From the NCBI RefSeq assembly GCF_001642475.1, contig NW_019173995.1, positions 62,001 to 126,000 on the forward strand: a stretch of DNA of 64,000 bases, read 5' to 3'. Positions 18,956 to 29,005 of the stretch are shown here, piece by piece. Each line of letters begins with the position of its first letter. Positions within the stretch are counted from its first letter, which is position 1. Position numbers and translations under genes: made by a program. The DNA is from Fonsecaea monophora. Taxonomy: Eukaryota > Ascomycota > Eurotiomycetes > Chaetothyriales > Herpotrichiellaceae. Below the pieces are notes generated by a model, which saw nothing but the letters and a program-made list of their open reading frames with translations, was not told the origin of the DNA and did not search any database.

Positions 18956-20779
18956 TCATTTATCCCATGGTTTCACCGCCGCCTCACACACAAGTCCAGC
19001 CTGCGGTAACTCGCCGTGGGCGAAGAACCTTTTCAAGATCCCAAACGTGCACACGCTGGGGTTGGTCGTGCCCGCGCAGTGTCCCGGCATATCCTGGGTG
19101 ACAACGACGCTGCCTTCATGCCGTTGTGCCATTTTGAACGCATTCCGCACCGGCGTCACCGGGTCCGCTGTGTTGCCGATGAACAGCAGCGGGCTCCCAC
19201 GTGGGTCGTAATCGGAGAGGTTCGACTGGAACGGACCAGTGAACCGGTTTCTGGGAGAAGGTCGGTTGGTTGGATCCCAGAGGATGCAATGTAGGGTAAT
19301 TTCGGCCCAGATGGATCCTACCACGGGAGATTGTGATAGCAATAGATCCAGGTACTTTGTAAAGTCCCGCTTCGATCGAAAAGTGATGTCGTCACCATCC
19401 CCACAGAGGATAGAGACGCTGGATTCTAGTTGCCACGGATAACTTGACGGGAGCGGTAGGTCCTTTCCGATAAAGCCGTCTGGTGACGGAGCCATGTGAG
19501 GGACATTTGGAAGCAGTGGTGCAAAGTCCCCAGATTCAGGGAACGGCCAGCTCTCCCACGCTGACATGGCTCTAGAGATGTCTTGCTCCATCAGAGCTTT
19601 GAGAACCAAAGCCAAAAGCGGCCACAATTGGATGGGTTGATATAGGTGCACATGAATGATGGCCTTCATGTTGAAGTAAGTGAGGATGTAAGCATTGTCG
19701 TTTTGGACCAAGGGTAAGGGGTTGTTCTTGAGGCCATCGACAAAGTTCTCTACTTGCCATCGCATCTCTTCAGGCCCACTAATCGTAGGATCCGATAGAG
19801 CACACTTTGGCCCGGCATCGAAACAATACTCGAAGAACTTGGTCCACGACTTCATATTGTCCTGGAGATTAGTTGTCCATCCTGTAGCAATATAGTCATC
19901 TGCGTCGACAACCCCGTCCAAGACCATGCGGCCAATTCGGTGTGGAAACATAGAAGCAAAAGTATTTCCCAAGAAGGTGCCATACGATAGACCCCAGTAG
20001 TTAAGCAGCGGAGGACCCTCGTTTGACTCTGCCGAGTCAAGCGCCTGTTGATTACGAGCATGACTGTCTTTCGACCTCAGCTCTCTCCGCAGATGTATGT
20101 CAACTTGATCAATGATTTCTATCATGTCGTGGGCCACCAACGCCGTACTCACAAACTGACGAATACTTGAACCATCGGGAAATCTGCCTTTGCTCGTTTG
20201 TGCGCAAAGAAGGCCAAGGCTTTGGTCAATGGCCCATTTAACATTCAAGGCATTGAGATTGGATTCGAGACTTCCAGCGCCTGCTGCCAGGAGACTGAGA
20301 GTGTCTCTCACAGCGTCATCTTGAAAGCAGGCCAAACTGGGCGTTGAGAATTGTACACCACGGGGGTCGAAAGACAGGATCTCAAAATGCTTGTCACCAT
20401 CCAGAATATTTTGGATGCTCTTGCCGGACCAAAGCAGGATGCCCACGCCGGAACCGCTTGGGCCTCCAGGATTGATGACCACTGTGCCTCCAAAAGATTC
20501 ATCCCCGACGTCCACCACAGCAGGCAACCTCGCGATCGCTAAAATGACCGAGCCAGGATTCGACGAGTTGGACCAGTCAAGGGGCACCTCTAACCTGGCG
20601 CATTCAAAGGAGTCATAACATTTGTGGTAGTGAAGCTCTCTTGAAGATGGGATCTCGGTCCAATTGAAAGCGTCACTGGTGTTGAGGCCAGCAGGATACG
20701 GGTGGGCGAAGGACGCAGAACCATGTCCAATGAGCTCAATAAGGAGGCATCCAAATAGCGTGCTCGGCTGTGGTCTCAT
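18956..20779 (-). CDS. Secreted S33-family serine peptidase, tripeptidyl-aminopeptidase-like
   Basis: The intronless gene encodes 607 residues with an N-terminal hydrophobic segment typical of a signal peptide (LFGCLLIELIGHGSASFA). The alpha/beta-hydrolase core carries the oxyanion region (INPGGPSGSG), the nucleophile elbow GLSYG with S265, the acid in GNTADPVTP (D539) and the His in MPGHCAGTT (H567), so the triad looks complete. The C-terminal part matches the TAP-like domain. Related enzymes release tripeptides or other N-terminal peptides. The substrate is unknown, and some family members act as esterases. Several potential N-glycosylation sites fit an exported protein. It is divergent from the DNA polymerase eta gene. 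Confidence 0.87.
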   Translation of the reverse strand: MRPQPSTLFGCLLIELIGHGSASFAHPYPAGLNTSDAFNWTEIPSSRELHYHKCYDSFECARLEVPLDWSNSSNPGSVILAIARLPAVVDVGDESFGGTVVINPGGPSGSGVGILLWSGKSIQNILDGDKHFEILSFDPRGVQFSTPSLACFQDDAVRDTLSLLAAGAGSLESNLNALNVKWAIDQSLGLLCAQTSKGRFPDGSSIRQFVSTALVAHDMIEIIDQVDIHLRRELRSKDSHARNQQALDSAESNEGPPLLNYWGLSYGTFLGNTFASMFPHRIGRMVLDGVVDADDYIATGWTTNLQDNMKSWTKFFEYCFDAGPKCALSDPTISGPEEMRWQVENFVDGLKNNPLPLVQNDNAYILTYFNMKAIIHVHLYQPIQLWPLLALVLKALMEQDISRAMSAWESWPFPESGDFAPLLPNVPHMAPSPDGFIGKDLPLPSSYPWQLESSVSILCGDGDDITFRSKRDFTKYLDLLLSQSPVVGSIWAEITLHCILWDPTNRPSPRNRFTGPFQSNLSDYDPRGSPLLFIGNTADPVTPVRNAFKMAQRHEGSVVVTQDMPGHCAGTTNPSVCTFGILKRFFAHGELPQAGLVCEAAVKPWDK

Positions 20780-21599
20780 TTTGGTTCACCCTGTTCCCTG
20801 ACGCACGGGGATCGATGATAGAAGTCCCCAGTGATGGATGGAGGGGAAGCAGAAGCAGGTATATACCTCGAAGTTCGGATCAACGAAGGGAATGAGGGAC
20901 GGGTCGCCTCAAGCGAGCCGAGCTCCCACTAACCAGCGATACAGCTAGGCAACAAGGATTAGCTTTTGTTCAGGGAGGGAGACAGGCACACCGCAAGGTG
21001 CGCCAATCCCCGCGCTCATCATTTGTGGCCAAACGGAGTGTGATGGCACATGAACCTCAATGCAGGAGTTGTCTGCAGAGTCAAGGAGTGAATGGTAACA
21101 TGAGGATGGACTGCGCATGGAAAAACGGGCCCTCAAGACATTTATTATGGAGTCGTCTGTTCCGGGTACCTATGTCCCCTTGTACCGAGTACTGAAAGCC
21201 CGCTAGGTGGCTGTGTACCTATGTACCGAGGCGCCTATGATCCGAAGCTCGGGGGCTATGACGAGGTTCTTTATGGGGGAGGGTGACACCTGGCGAGCTC
21301 TAGCACTGCCTGAGTCGCCAAGCAATTAAGTAAGGCTTATCTGAACATGTAGGCGCTTCTTTAACTATGGATTGCCTATGAAATGGACGTCAAGCGGTTA
21401 CATCATCATAGACACGCGTAAAGATATTACACCCACCACGCGACGCCATCACGCCCTCTCACGTTCACGGCATTGACAACCATTCAGTTCTAGAGACCAC
21501 CAAATCCCCGGTGCCGAACAAGATACTGCGGGAAATGGAGTGATCAAGCCTTCATCCACGGCGCGGGCGCTAATGCTCTACAACTGAATTCGCTGTCCC
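20780..21599. promoter_or_regulatory. Divergent region, S33 peptidase / DNA polymerase eta
   Basis: 820 bp separate the two divergent starts. It includes an exact TACCGAGTAC copy (21183-21192) and several GTACC/TACCTA-like words nearby. No gene is seen. Confidence 0.45.
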
Positions 21600-23567
21600 A
21601 TGTCTTCGTCGCAGCCCTTTGTGCCCTCATCGCCTCTCACCCGCGCTGGTGCCAGGAAGAAGTCGCAGTTCACGTACAAGCACCTCCATCTCCTCAGCCA
21701 ATCGTCCACGTCTTGTCCCTTGAGGTGCATCGCACTGATCGACTACGATGCCTTCTATGCGCAGTGTGAGATGGTGAGACTGGGCGTGGCCGAGACCCAG
21801 CCACTGGCAGTCCAGCAGTGGCAAGGTCTCATCGCTATCAACTATCCCGCCCGGGATTTCGGTTTGAACAGACACGTCACCGTCACCGAAGCAAAATCAA
21901 AGTGTCCGCAGATTGTGATCCAGCACGTTGCGACGTGGCGCGAAGGCGACGACAAGTGGGCGTACCGAGACGATGCTGCAAAGCACATCCAGACGGACAA
22001 GGTGTCGCTAGATCCGTATCGTCTGGAGTCGAGGAAGAGTCTGGCCCTCGTCAAGGAGATCCTGCCCCCACCGCCGATACAGCGTGTCGAGAAAGCCAGC
22101 ATTGACGAGGTCTTTCTCGACCTGTCGGCTCAGATCCACCAGATCCTGCTGGAAAGGTATCCGGAACTTCAGTACGTGCCCTACGACGATCCGACCGAGA
22201 ACTTGCCCCTGCCGCCCTCAACGGCTCTGAATTGGGAGGCAGATGCTCTGGTGGACCTCGATTCCACAGAGACGGAAGACGACGACCCTGATTGGGACGA
22301 CGTGGTCATGAACATTGGCTCTGAGATCGTCCGGGGTGTGCGGAGGACGATTCGCGAGAAGCTGAAGTACACCTGCTCAGCCGGTATTGCGCGTAACAAG
22401 ATGATGGCCAAGCTTGGAGCTGGGTATAAAAAGCCCAATCAGCAAACTATTGTCCGCAATCGGGCGGTCCAGCACTTCTTGTCCGGGTTCAAATTTACAA
22501 AGATACGCAATCTGGGCGGCAAACTCGGGGATCATATTGTCGACACCTTCAACACGGACGATGTCACGGACCTCCTCACGATTCCCCTCGAACAACTCAA
22601 GGCCAAGTTGGGCGACGACACGGGAACGTGGCTTTATGGAACGATTCGTGGCGAGGACAACAGCGAAGTCAGTTCGCGGACGCAAATCAAATCAATGCTA
22701 TCTGCTAAATCTTTCAGACCGTCTATCAACACAACGGAGCAGGCTAATAAATGGCTAAGGATTTTTGTAGCAGACATCTATGCTCGCTTGGTCGAGGAAG
22801 GCGTGCTCGAGCACAAGAGAAGACCCAAGACCATCACTCTACACCACCGGCAAGGCGGACAGACCAGGTCAAAACAACTACCGATACCTGGAGGCAAGAA
22901 GATCGACGAGATGATGCTGTTTGAACTTGCCAAAACCTTGCTCGGACAAGTCATTGTGGACGGAAGAGCCTGGCCGTGCGCAAATCTATCGCTCAGTGTG
23001 GGCGGCTTCGAAGAAGGTGTGTCGGGTAATAAAGGGATCGACACGTTCCTGCTGAAGGGAGATGAAGCCAGGGCTGCGATGGATGTCCCACCACGAAGTA
23101 ACACTGCAACACCGGATGTCGATGAAGGCCGGCCTGAGAAGCGGCGAAGATTGAACGAAGGTCGGCCTAGCATTGCCCGCTTCTTTTCCAAGGGCGAGAG
23201 CACCGGGGAAGGTGAAGACGAGCCCGAAGCCGGCCCTCAGGATCGGGATTCCAGCGGACAAGCTGGTAGTGAAGGGATCCCACACCAAGAAAACAGCCAT
23301 CCTCCACCTCAATTGCACCAACAAGACATCGCCACCTACTTCTGTCAGACGTGCCAGAAGTCAATCAATGAAACCGACCGAGGCGAGCATGAAGACTGGC
23401 ATTTCGCCAAAGAACTTCAAGCCCAAGACGCGCCCTCTGTGACGGGCCCGACGAATAGTCGCCCTCCTGGTCAGACCAACGCCAAATCGAAGCGTGGTGG
23501 TGCGAGTAATTCTCGAGGGCGAGGCTCAAAGGTCGAGAAAGGTCAAAGTCGCCTTGCTTTTGGATAG
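21600..23567 (+). CDS. RAD30: DNA polymerase eta (Y-family translesion polymerase)
   Basis: The intronless frame encodes 655 residues. Pol eta copies past UV photoproducts in the nucleus. The palm signatures are present: CIALIDYDAFYAQCEM with D48, and KASIDEVFLDL with D169-E170. The finger residues GLIAINYPARDFGLNRH and the thumb motif GIARNKMMAKLGAGYKKPNQQ are clear, as is the little-finger entry at about residue 380. An acidic insert (TETEDDDPDWDD) precedes the thumb. Near the C-terminus is a ubiquitin-binding UBZ-like finger: C581-x2-C584, then HEDWH. The last residues (GQSRLAFG) only loosely resemble a PCNA-interacting peptide. Its stop codon is 53 bp from the 3' end of the convergent IVD gene. 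Confidence 0.95.
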   Translation: MSSSQPFVPSSPLTRAGARKKSQFTYKHLHLLSQSSTSCPLRCIALIDYDAFYAQCEMVRLGVAETQPLAVQQWQGLIAINYPARDFGLNRHVTVTEAKSKCPQIVIQHVATWREGDDKWAYRDDAAKHIQTDKVSLDPYRLESRKSLALVKEILPPPPIQRVEKASIDEVFLDLSAQIHQILLERYPELQYVPYDDPTENLPLPPSTALNWEADALVDLDSTETEDDDPDWDDVVMNIGSEIVRGVRRTIREKLKYTCSAGIARNKMMAKLGAGYKKPNQQTIVRNRAVQHFLSGFKFTKIRNLGGKLGDHIVDTFNTDDVTDLLTIPLEQLKAKLGDDTGTWLYGTIRGEDNSEVSSRTQIKSMLSAKSFRPSINTTEQANKWLRIFVADIYARLVEEGVLEHKRRPKTITLHHRQGGQTRSKQLPIPGGKKIDEMMLFELAKTLLGQVIVDGRAWPCANLSLSVGGFEEGVSGNKGIDTFLLKGDEARAAMDVPPRSNTATPDVDEGRPEKRRRLNEGRPSIARFFSKGESTGEGEDEPEAGPQDRDSSGQAGSEGIPHQENSHPPPQLHQQDIATYFCQTCQKSINETDRGEHEDWHFAKELQAQDAPSVTGPTNSRPPGQTNAKSKRGGASNSRGRGSKVEKGQSRLAFG

Positions 23568-23620
23568 CTTGTAGTGGCTTTTGGATAAATGAACCACCGC
23601 CAGGGAGACGTTGGGTTGAT

Positions 23621-24913
23621 TCAAATGCTCTGATCAGCATACTCCTTGTTGAACGCCCGCCCGATGACCATCCTCCTGATCTCGCTGGTGCCAGCTCCAA
23701 TCTCATATAGTTTTGCATCCCTCAACAACCTCCCAGCAGGGATTTCGTTGATGTAGCCATTGCCGCCCATCAATTGGATGGCGTCCAACCCGCACTCACT
23801 CGCCCTCTCGGCAGCGTAGAGGATTGCACCGGCACAGTCCTGCGTGCGGATGTCGCCCTCTTCGTCAACCTTCTTTGCCGTGTTGTAGGTGTACGCTCGC
23901 GCAGCCTGGAGCTTGGTATACATGTCGGCCAGTTTCCCCTGGACCAGCTGATTGTGCGCGATCGGGGTGCCGAACTGCTTCCTCTGGTGGGTGTAGGGGA
24001 GGACCAGGTCGAGACAGGCCTGCATGATGCCCAGCGGGCCCGCGCTGAGGACCAGCCTCTCGAGGTCCAAGCCTTCCATCAGCACCCTGACGCCCCTGTT
24101 GACTTCCCCCAGGACATTCTCCTTGGGCACGAAGACGTTGTCAAACACGAGTTCGCCCGTGTTGGAGCCGCGCATGCCCAGCTTGTCCAGCTTGCGCGCG
24201 ACCGAGAAGCCCTCGAACGTCTTTTCCACGATGAAGGCCGTGATGCCCTTGCTCTTCTTCGCGGGCTCCGTCTTGGCGTACACGACGATGTAGTCGGCCT
24301 CAGGTCCGTTGGTGATCCACATCTTTGTGCCGTTGAGGCGATAGCCGCCGTCGACGGCCTTCGCCGTGGTCTTCATGCTCACGACGTCGCTGCCCGCCGA
24401 GTGCTCCGACATGGCCAGCGCGCCCACCTTGTCCCCGCTGATCAGGCCGGGCAGGACCCGTTCTTTCTGCTCCTTTGTCCCGTTCAGCGAGAGCTGGTTC
24501 ACGCACAGCTGTGAGTGCGCCGCGTAGCTCAGCCCGATCGACCCGGACGCCCGCGAGATCTCCTCCATGATCACGCTGTGTGCTTGGTATCCCATGCCCA
24601 GGCCGCCGTACTCCTCATCCGCCGTCGGGCCCAGGAAGCCCGCCTCGCCCAGCTTCTTCCACATGAAGTGCGGGAAGTCATTCTCTCGGTCCGTCCGTGC
24701 GGCCACTTCCTCGGGGATCTCGCGGCGGGTGAATTCTTGAACGCGTTCGCGCAGCTCATACAGGTCTTCGGTGGTGGGAGGCGTGAAGTTGGCGGGATGT
24801 TTCGATGTCGTCGACGCCGTTCGCAGGACAACTCTTGAATGTACTGGAAGGGAAGTGGTACGGGAAATACGAACGCCCGAGCGAGCCAATCTTGGGATCA
24901 AAGCGGACGGCAT
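23621..24913 (-). CDS. Isovaleryl-CoA dehydrogenase, mitochondrial
   Basis: The intronless frame encodes 430 residues. The enzyme oxidises isovaleryl-CoA in leucine breakdown in the matrix, passing electrons to ETF. The N-terminal ~40 residues are basic and Ser/Thr-rich with no acidic residue (a typical presequence). Acyl-CoA dehydrogenase blocks follow: GYQAHSVIMEEISRASGSIGLSY, AMSEHSAGSDV, LNGTKMWITNGPEAD and GMRGSNTGELVFDNVFVP. The catalytic Glu position is E285 in GLDLERLVLSAGP, which is where isovaleryl-CoA dehydrogenases carry it, not in the C-terminal position of most relatives. The C-terminal GYINEIPAGRLLRDAKLYEIGAGTSE is also typical. The methylcrotonyl-CoA carboxylase genes often next to it in fungi are not in this window. 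Confidence 0.93.
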   Translation of the reverse strand: MPSALIPRLARSGVRISRTTSLPVHSRVVLRTASTTSKHPANFTPPTTEDLYELRERVQEFTRREIPEEVAARTDRENDFPHFMWKKLGEAGFLGPTADEEYGGLGMGYQAHSVIMEEISRASGSIGLSYAAHSQLCVNQLSLNGTKEQKERVLPGLISGDKVGALAMSEHSAGSDVVSMKTTAKAVDGGYRLNGTKMWITNGPEADYIVVYAKTEPAKKSKGITAFIVEKTFEGFSVARKLDKLGMRGSNTGELVFDNVFVPKENVLGEVNRGVRVLMEGLDLERLVLSAGPLGIMQACLDLVLPYTHQRKQFGTPIAHNQLVQGKLADMYTKLQAARAYTYNTAKKVDEEGDIRTQDCAGAILYAAERASECGLDAIQLMGGNGYINEIPAGRLLRDAKLYEIGAGTSEIRRMVIGRAFNKEYADQSI

Positions 24914-25580
24914 GGCGGTCGATACTTGAATTCTGTACAGACTGAAAAGAAGTATCCTTCACAGGATCTGGCTGATGCTGTAAAATGATGGGTGTTTGGT
25001 CAAGAAGAGACGAGCGAGGTCAGAGTGAATAAAACCCACTGCTCCGCGTGCTGGGCAAAGCCGCGTCTAACCGCCGTTGCCGAGGGAGGCTTCAATCAAC
25101 TGCGGGGGAGTGTTACACTACTACAGCAGTGTACACACGCACGCACAAATAATGTCACAGGATTCTTTGCAAATGTCGTTGTTGGGCTAAGTGCACTCAG
25201 TGTACCTCGTACTTCTCCAGTTGCTGCTAGACAGCGAGATTCAGCCTTTGAGCGAATCATAGTTATGTTCAGATCCCATCCGGCACATATACATGGGCAA
25301 TCCATTAGAGAACCACAAGTAGCCCTCAACTTTGGAATGACATGCTCAACCTCGGTCACTTTTCAGCGAAAATTCCAGCTAATTCTTCCTCAACTCCCAT
25401 GGTCGCTCGCACGGATGTCAGTGCAGATAATGTGACTTAATTTCAGTGGCCTTGTGAAGTGTTACAAAACCCCAACCTCAAGCCACCTGAGGCTACTTCA
25501 TTGAGCATCTGATGGATCTTGTGGATACTCGTAGAGGCGCAAACGCTGGAGGATTGAGCCACGAATGCGAGCATCTGCAC
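24914..25580. promoter_or_regulatory. IVD upstream region
   Basis: The 667-bp stretch should hold the IVD promoter (minus strand) and the 3' end of the small gene at 25581-26135. A plus-strand frame (24992-25435) has no recognisable feature. Confidence 0.4.
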
Positions 25581-26135
25581 CTAAACTCTGTACGCTGGTG
25601 GCTGATTGTTCCGACCAGCAAATACGGGAGGAGCAGCGGAGCTGACTGATTGTCGGTCCCATGGAAGAAAGACATCACTAGGACGCCCGAAACGTCAGCG
25701 AGGACATAGACTAGAGAGACAAGTTCTTTTCTCACTTGCGCTGACATGGCAATCCGCAGTGGGCGCATGCATGTACAGGAGACGAAACTTTCTCAATGAC
25801 CGCTCTTCTGTAGTGGTCACCATCCGATTTGATGACTTCACCTGCAGGGCCTTTGTTGATGACGCCGATGAACTTCCTGAGGCTTGGTTAAGGAGAGCAG
25901 CCCAGGGTGTAGTGCAAAAAAAAATTGGTTACCATTCGTTGATTGTTGACATGAGGGCTATGATTCTGGAGACCTCGTCAATCACTCCGGGTCTGCAATG
26001 AGCTGGCCGGACAAATTGATATTCGTTGATGTTGTCATGAAATGGGAGGCCAGGGGGGTTTGTGATGCGCCAGAATTGCTTGCTGCTATTCTTGGTATGG
26101 TAGGACTCGAGCAAGAGAAGTCTGCGTTCAGCCAT
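25581..26135 (-). CDS. Unrecognised small three-exon protein with CxxC pairs
   Basis: Assembled by eye from exons 25933-26135, 25736-25876 and 25581-25677, giving 146 residues. Introns are 56 nt (GTAACC...CTCAG) and 58 nt (GTGAGA, CGCTGAC branch, CTAG), and the coding length is a multiple of three. Start ATG at 26135. Features: an N-terminal helix-like stretch (MAERRLLLLESYHTK), FWRITNPPGLPFHDN, then across the first junction STINEWKFIGVINKGPAGEV, a charged stretch, and SPVHACAHCGLPCQR with a C-x2-C-x3-C cluster that could bind metal. There is no signal peptide or membrane span. I know no such family. The composition is protein-like throughout and both junctions restore continuous sense. Alternative 3' splicing is possible because the second exon has a stop just after its donor. 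Confidence 0.5.
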
Positions 26136-27546
26136 CTTTCCTTTCCCTGGAGTTCCGAGATGGGTAGAATCGATTGAAACAGAGGGCACAGTCAGTAGTG
26201 AAGCGCTCGAAGGAAGATCAAAGGCCAGCGTGCAAGTTTGCGGTGGTCAAAGAAAAGGCAGGTGAGCGCGCCTGCTGGTTGTGCGCGCGACAACATTAGG
26301 AGCCTGCAATATCCTCATCTGTTCATTCGCGCACCGGCGATTGCAATGTGCATAAAGAAGCCAGATGAGCTGTGGGGTTGTGCTGGCAATAGATGCGAAC
26401 TTCGTCCGGCATCGTTATGCTCCTACATCAGCGTTTGCGCAATGTCTTGCTTCCTTTTGAGCGTCTCAGCATCAACATCCACCGTCCTGAATAAGTCTTC
26501 CTGATGGACAAGGAGAGTACAGAGTCAAGTGTTAGCGGTGATATGATGAGACTGTAAGGCTGCGCACGGCTGTGTTGATCGGCCATGGCCTGCCAATCGG
26601 TCGCCGATCGATGGGACAAGAGGTGAAGGTGCAAGATCCGGAAATCCCATCGTCAGCCGCAGTCAATGTCGTCAATGTGGCGATGCTCGGAAAAACTGCC
26701 CGGTTTGAGAGTTTTCCCGATTCCGACTCACTTTCTCTCCTGCGGTCCCAAGATCCCAAGATTCACACATCGTCTCAGCTTCTGTCTTCCGACTCTTCTA
26801 CATAACAAACAACCTGCAGGAATTCCTGTATCTGCAGCTTTGTTCCGGGTTTGGTTTTCATCAACGATGTCATGGGCATTGTATCTCTCGGTACGACCAA
26901 GTATTGACCGCTTCTCCTCCGTCACTTTCTCACCAACCACAGTGAAACGGATCCCACGCCCCATGCAGCGAGCCAATCGAACAACAAGATAGCGTCATTG
27001 TACATATCAAAATGCCATATCTTCACACGTCTTTCATTGTTCAAGCCGAGCCTCTTCGAGCTAAGCATGTGCGTTTTCTGCAGCCTCCCGCTGTGGAACA
27101 TCACACTAGCAACTGCAAAATGTGCGATAACATGGTCAAACAACATTGCCACTCATTATTGTCCATAATTTAGGTCTTTCTCAGTACCCACAACACTCCC
27201 TTTGGCCACTCACATGGCGTTGCCCACTTGATGATGGCGTCAACATACATCTGTCGCGTCTCTACAGCCAACCCTTGTATGCCGTGCAGAGGGTGCCAAG
27301 GTCGTGCCGGTCACCAGGTTACTGAAACAGAGACTCCCACTGGATGACATCTATATTCAGGTCCTTACGGTGAGAGTTGGTGTCTCTACAGTCATCAGCG
27401 CCTCCTACGTATACCTTCTTTTGAGTATCATGAAAGCTTCTTAGTTAGGCAGATATAAGGGAGACTATTGACACCTTCAGACCACCTCCCTCCCCTATTA
27501 ACTCGTCCAAGTGTGCAAACCCATCGAATCTCAAAATCGGATAATC
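26136..27546. other. Intergenic region between divergent genes
   Basis: 1.4 kb lies between the small minus-strand gene and the HAD phosphatase. Minus-strand frames at 26428-27152 include hydrophobic and charged stretches but no recognised motif or consistent splice chain, so none is called. It must hold promoters of both flanking genes. Confidence 0.4.
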
Positions 27547-28599
27547 ATGGCACCCGTTGCTATCACTCCCCCACCAGTCGAACCCAAGCTCGGGCGACCT
27601 GGTATGCATCGCGCCAACACTGCCAACATGGGCACGAAGCGAAAGATCATCTGCTTCTCAGGTATGCCTGTCCGTATTAAAGAACTCGGCTCCATCTAAC
27701 AACCCATGTCAGACTTTGACGGCACCATTTTCATGCAAGATACCGGTCATACTCTTTTTGATAACTTTGGTTGCGGTCCAGAAAAAAGGAAGATCTTGGC
27801 GCAGCAGCTAGAGTCTGGAGAACGCAGCTTTCGCGAGGTCTCAGACGAGCTCTATGCCTCACTGGATGTTCCGTTCGAGGACGGCTTCGAGGTCATGAAG
27901 ACCGCCCTGGCCATTGACCCAGACTTTGAAACCTTCCACGAGTTCTGCGTCAACAACAACATTCCTTTTAATGTCATCTCAGCCGGACTCAAGCCTGTCT
28001 TACGCAAAGTCCTTGACCACTTCATTGGCGAGCAAATGAGCAAACACATTGAAATTGTGGCCAACGATGCCAAAATTGCCCACGATGGCAGCAAATGGGA
28101 AGCTGTGTGGAGACATGACACCGACCTTGGTCACGACAAAGCCCGATCAATAAACGAGTATCGGGCAGCCGCACAGCTAGAGAGCGACAACGGCACAATA
28201 CCAATGATTGTTTTTATTGGTGACGGCGTCTCAGATTTACCAGCAGCGCGTGAAGCCGACGTACTTTTCGCTCGCCGAGGATTGAAGTTGGAGGAGTATT
28301 GCAATGAGCACGGCCTCTCGTACATTCCTTTCGACACATTTGCCGACATTCAAAGGGAAGTCATTAAGATTGCCAAAGTTGATGACGAAAAGACACATGG
28401 CAAAGGTCTGCCATCCAACTTCAACCCTCGCGCCAACATGTGGAGAAGGGTCAGTAGCCGGGCCGCTGTGCCTGTGTTCGCAGCTCTCAGTCCGCGCAAA
28501 GAAGAGAAGGCTTTCTTGTGGCCAGAAACTTTTACTCAGCCAGCTACAGTGCCGAACAAGGAGGAAGCGACGGCCGCTGTCGCAGCTCCAGTGGCGTAG
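27547..28599 (+). CDS. HAD-superfamily phosphatase, phosphoserine-phosphatase-like
   Basis: Exons 27547-27661 and 27713-28599 are joined over a 51-nt intron (GTATGC...GTCAG) that splits the nucleophile motif. Splicing restores IICFSDFDGTIF, and the product is 333 residues. Catalytic motif I is D39-x-D41-G-T. Motif III/IV is VFIGDGVSDLPAA with D209 and D213. FNVISAGLKPVLRKVLD carries the usual motif II Ser region. The family is close to phosphoserine phosphatase and MtnX-type enzymes, with a ~70-residue C-terminal tail rich in Ala and charged residues. The substrate cannot be told from sequence. It starts with no targeting signal, so a cytosolic location is likely. Confidence 0.85.
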
Positions 28600-29005
28600 A
28601 TGGCTGGTTTCGTTAGATCAGATCCGACCTTGGACACTGGTAGTTTTTCGATTTTTTGGTTTGTCGAATCATAGCGGGAAGCAATGGTTGATTGTGTTTT
28701 GAGACAGCTCACAGCGAGAAAGAAATAGAAATAGATCTGCATAGACAGACTAGTATTCTAGACAACATAGAGATCGAGTGAAAGAAAACTCTCCTGGAAG
28801 AAATGTGACAACGAATAACAAATATCTTCCACAACAGAACTCATGCTTCTCTCGGTGAGTTCTTTGAGTCCAGCAAACCAGCCAATGATTGCGATGAAAT
28901 ACTTTTCTCCAACATAAACAAATTTTGGATATATACATATGCACACGTCCGATACTCCAACCCTCCAACTCTGTATCGGCTCGATTAAACAATACACCTC
29001 TACCA
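28600..29005. promoter_or_regulatory. HAD 3' flank and TYW3 upstream region
   Basis: The 406-bp tandem gap holds the HAD 3' UTR and the TYW3 promoter. An upstream in-frame ATG at 28925 would lengthen TYW3 by 27 residues with no family support. Confidence 0.4.

Noticed and set aside
24992..25435. Plus-strand frame of 147 codons
   Set aside because: No motif, biased composition or splice partner. It sits in the IVD upstream region.
26428..27152. Chain of minus-strand frames with some hydrophobic and charged segments
   Set aside because: No consistent splice chain or recognisable domain, so not called as a gene.
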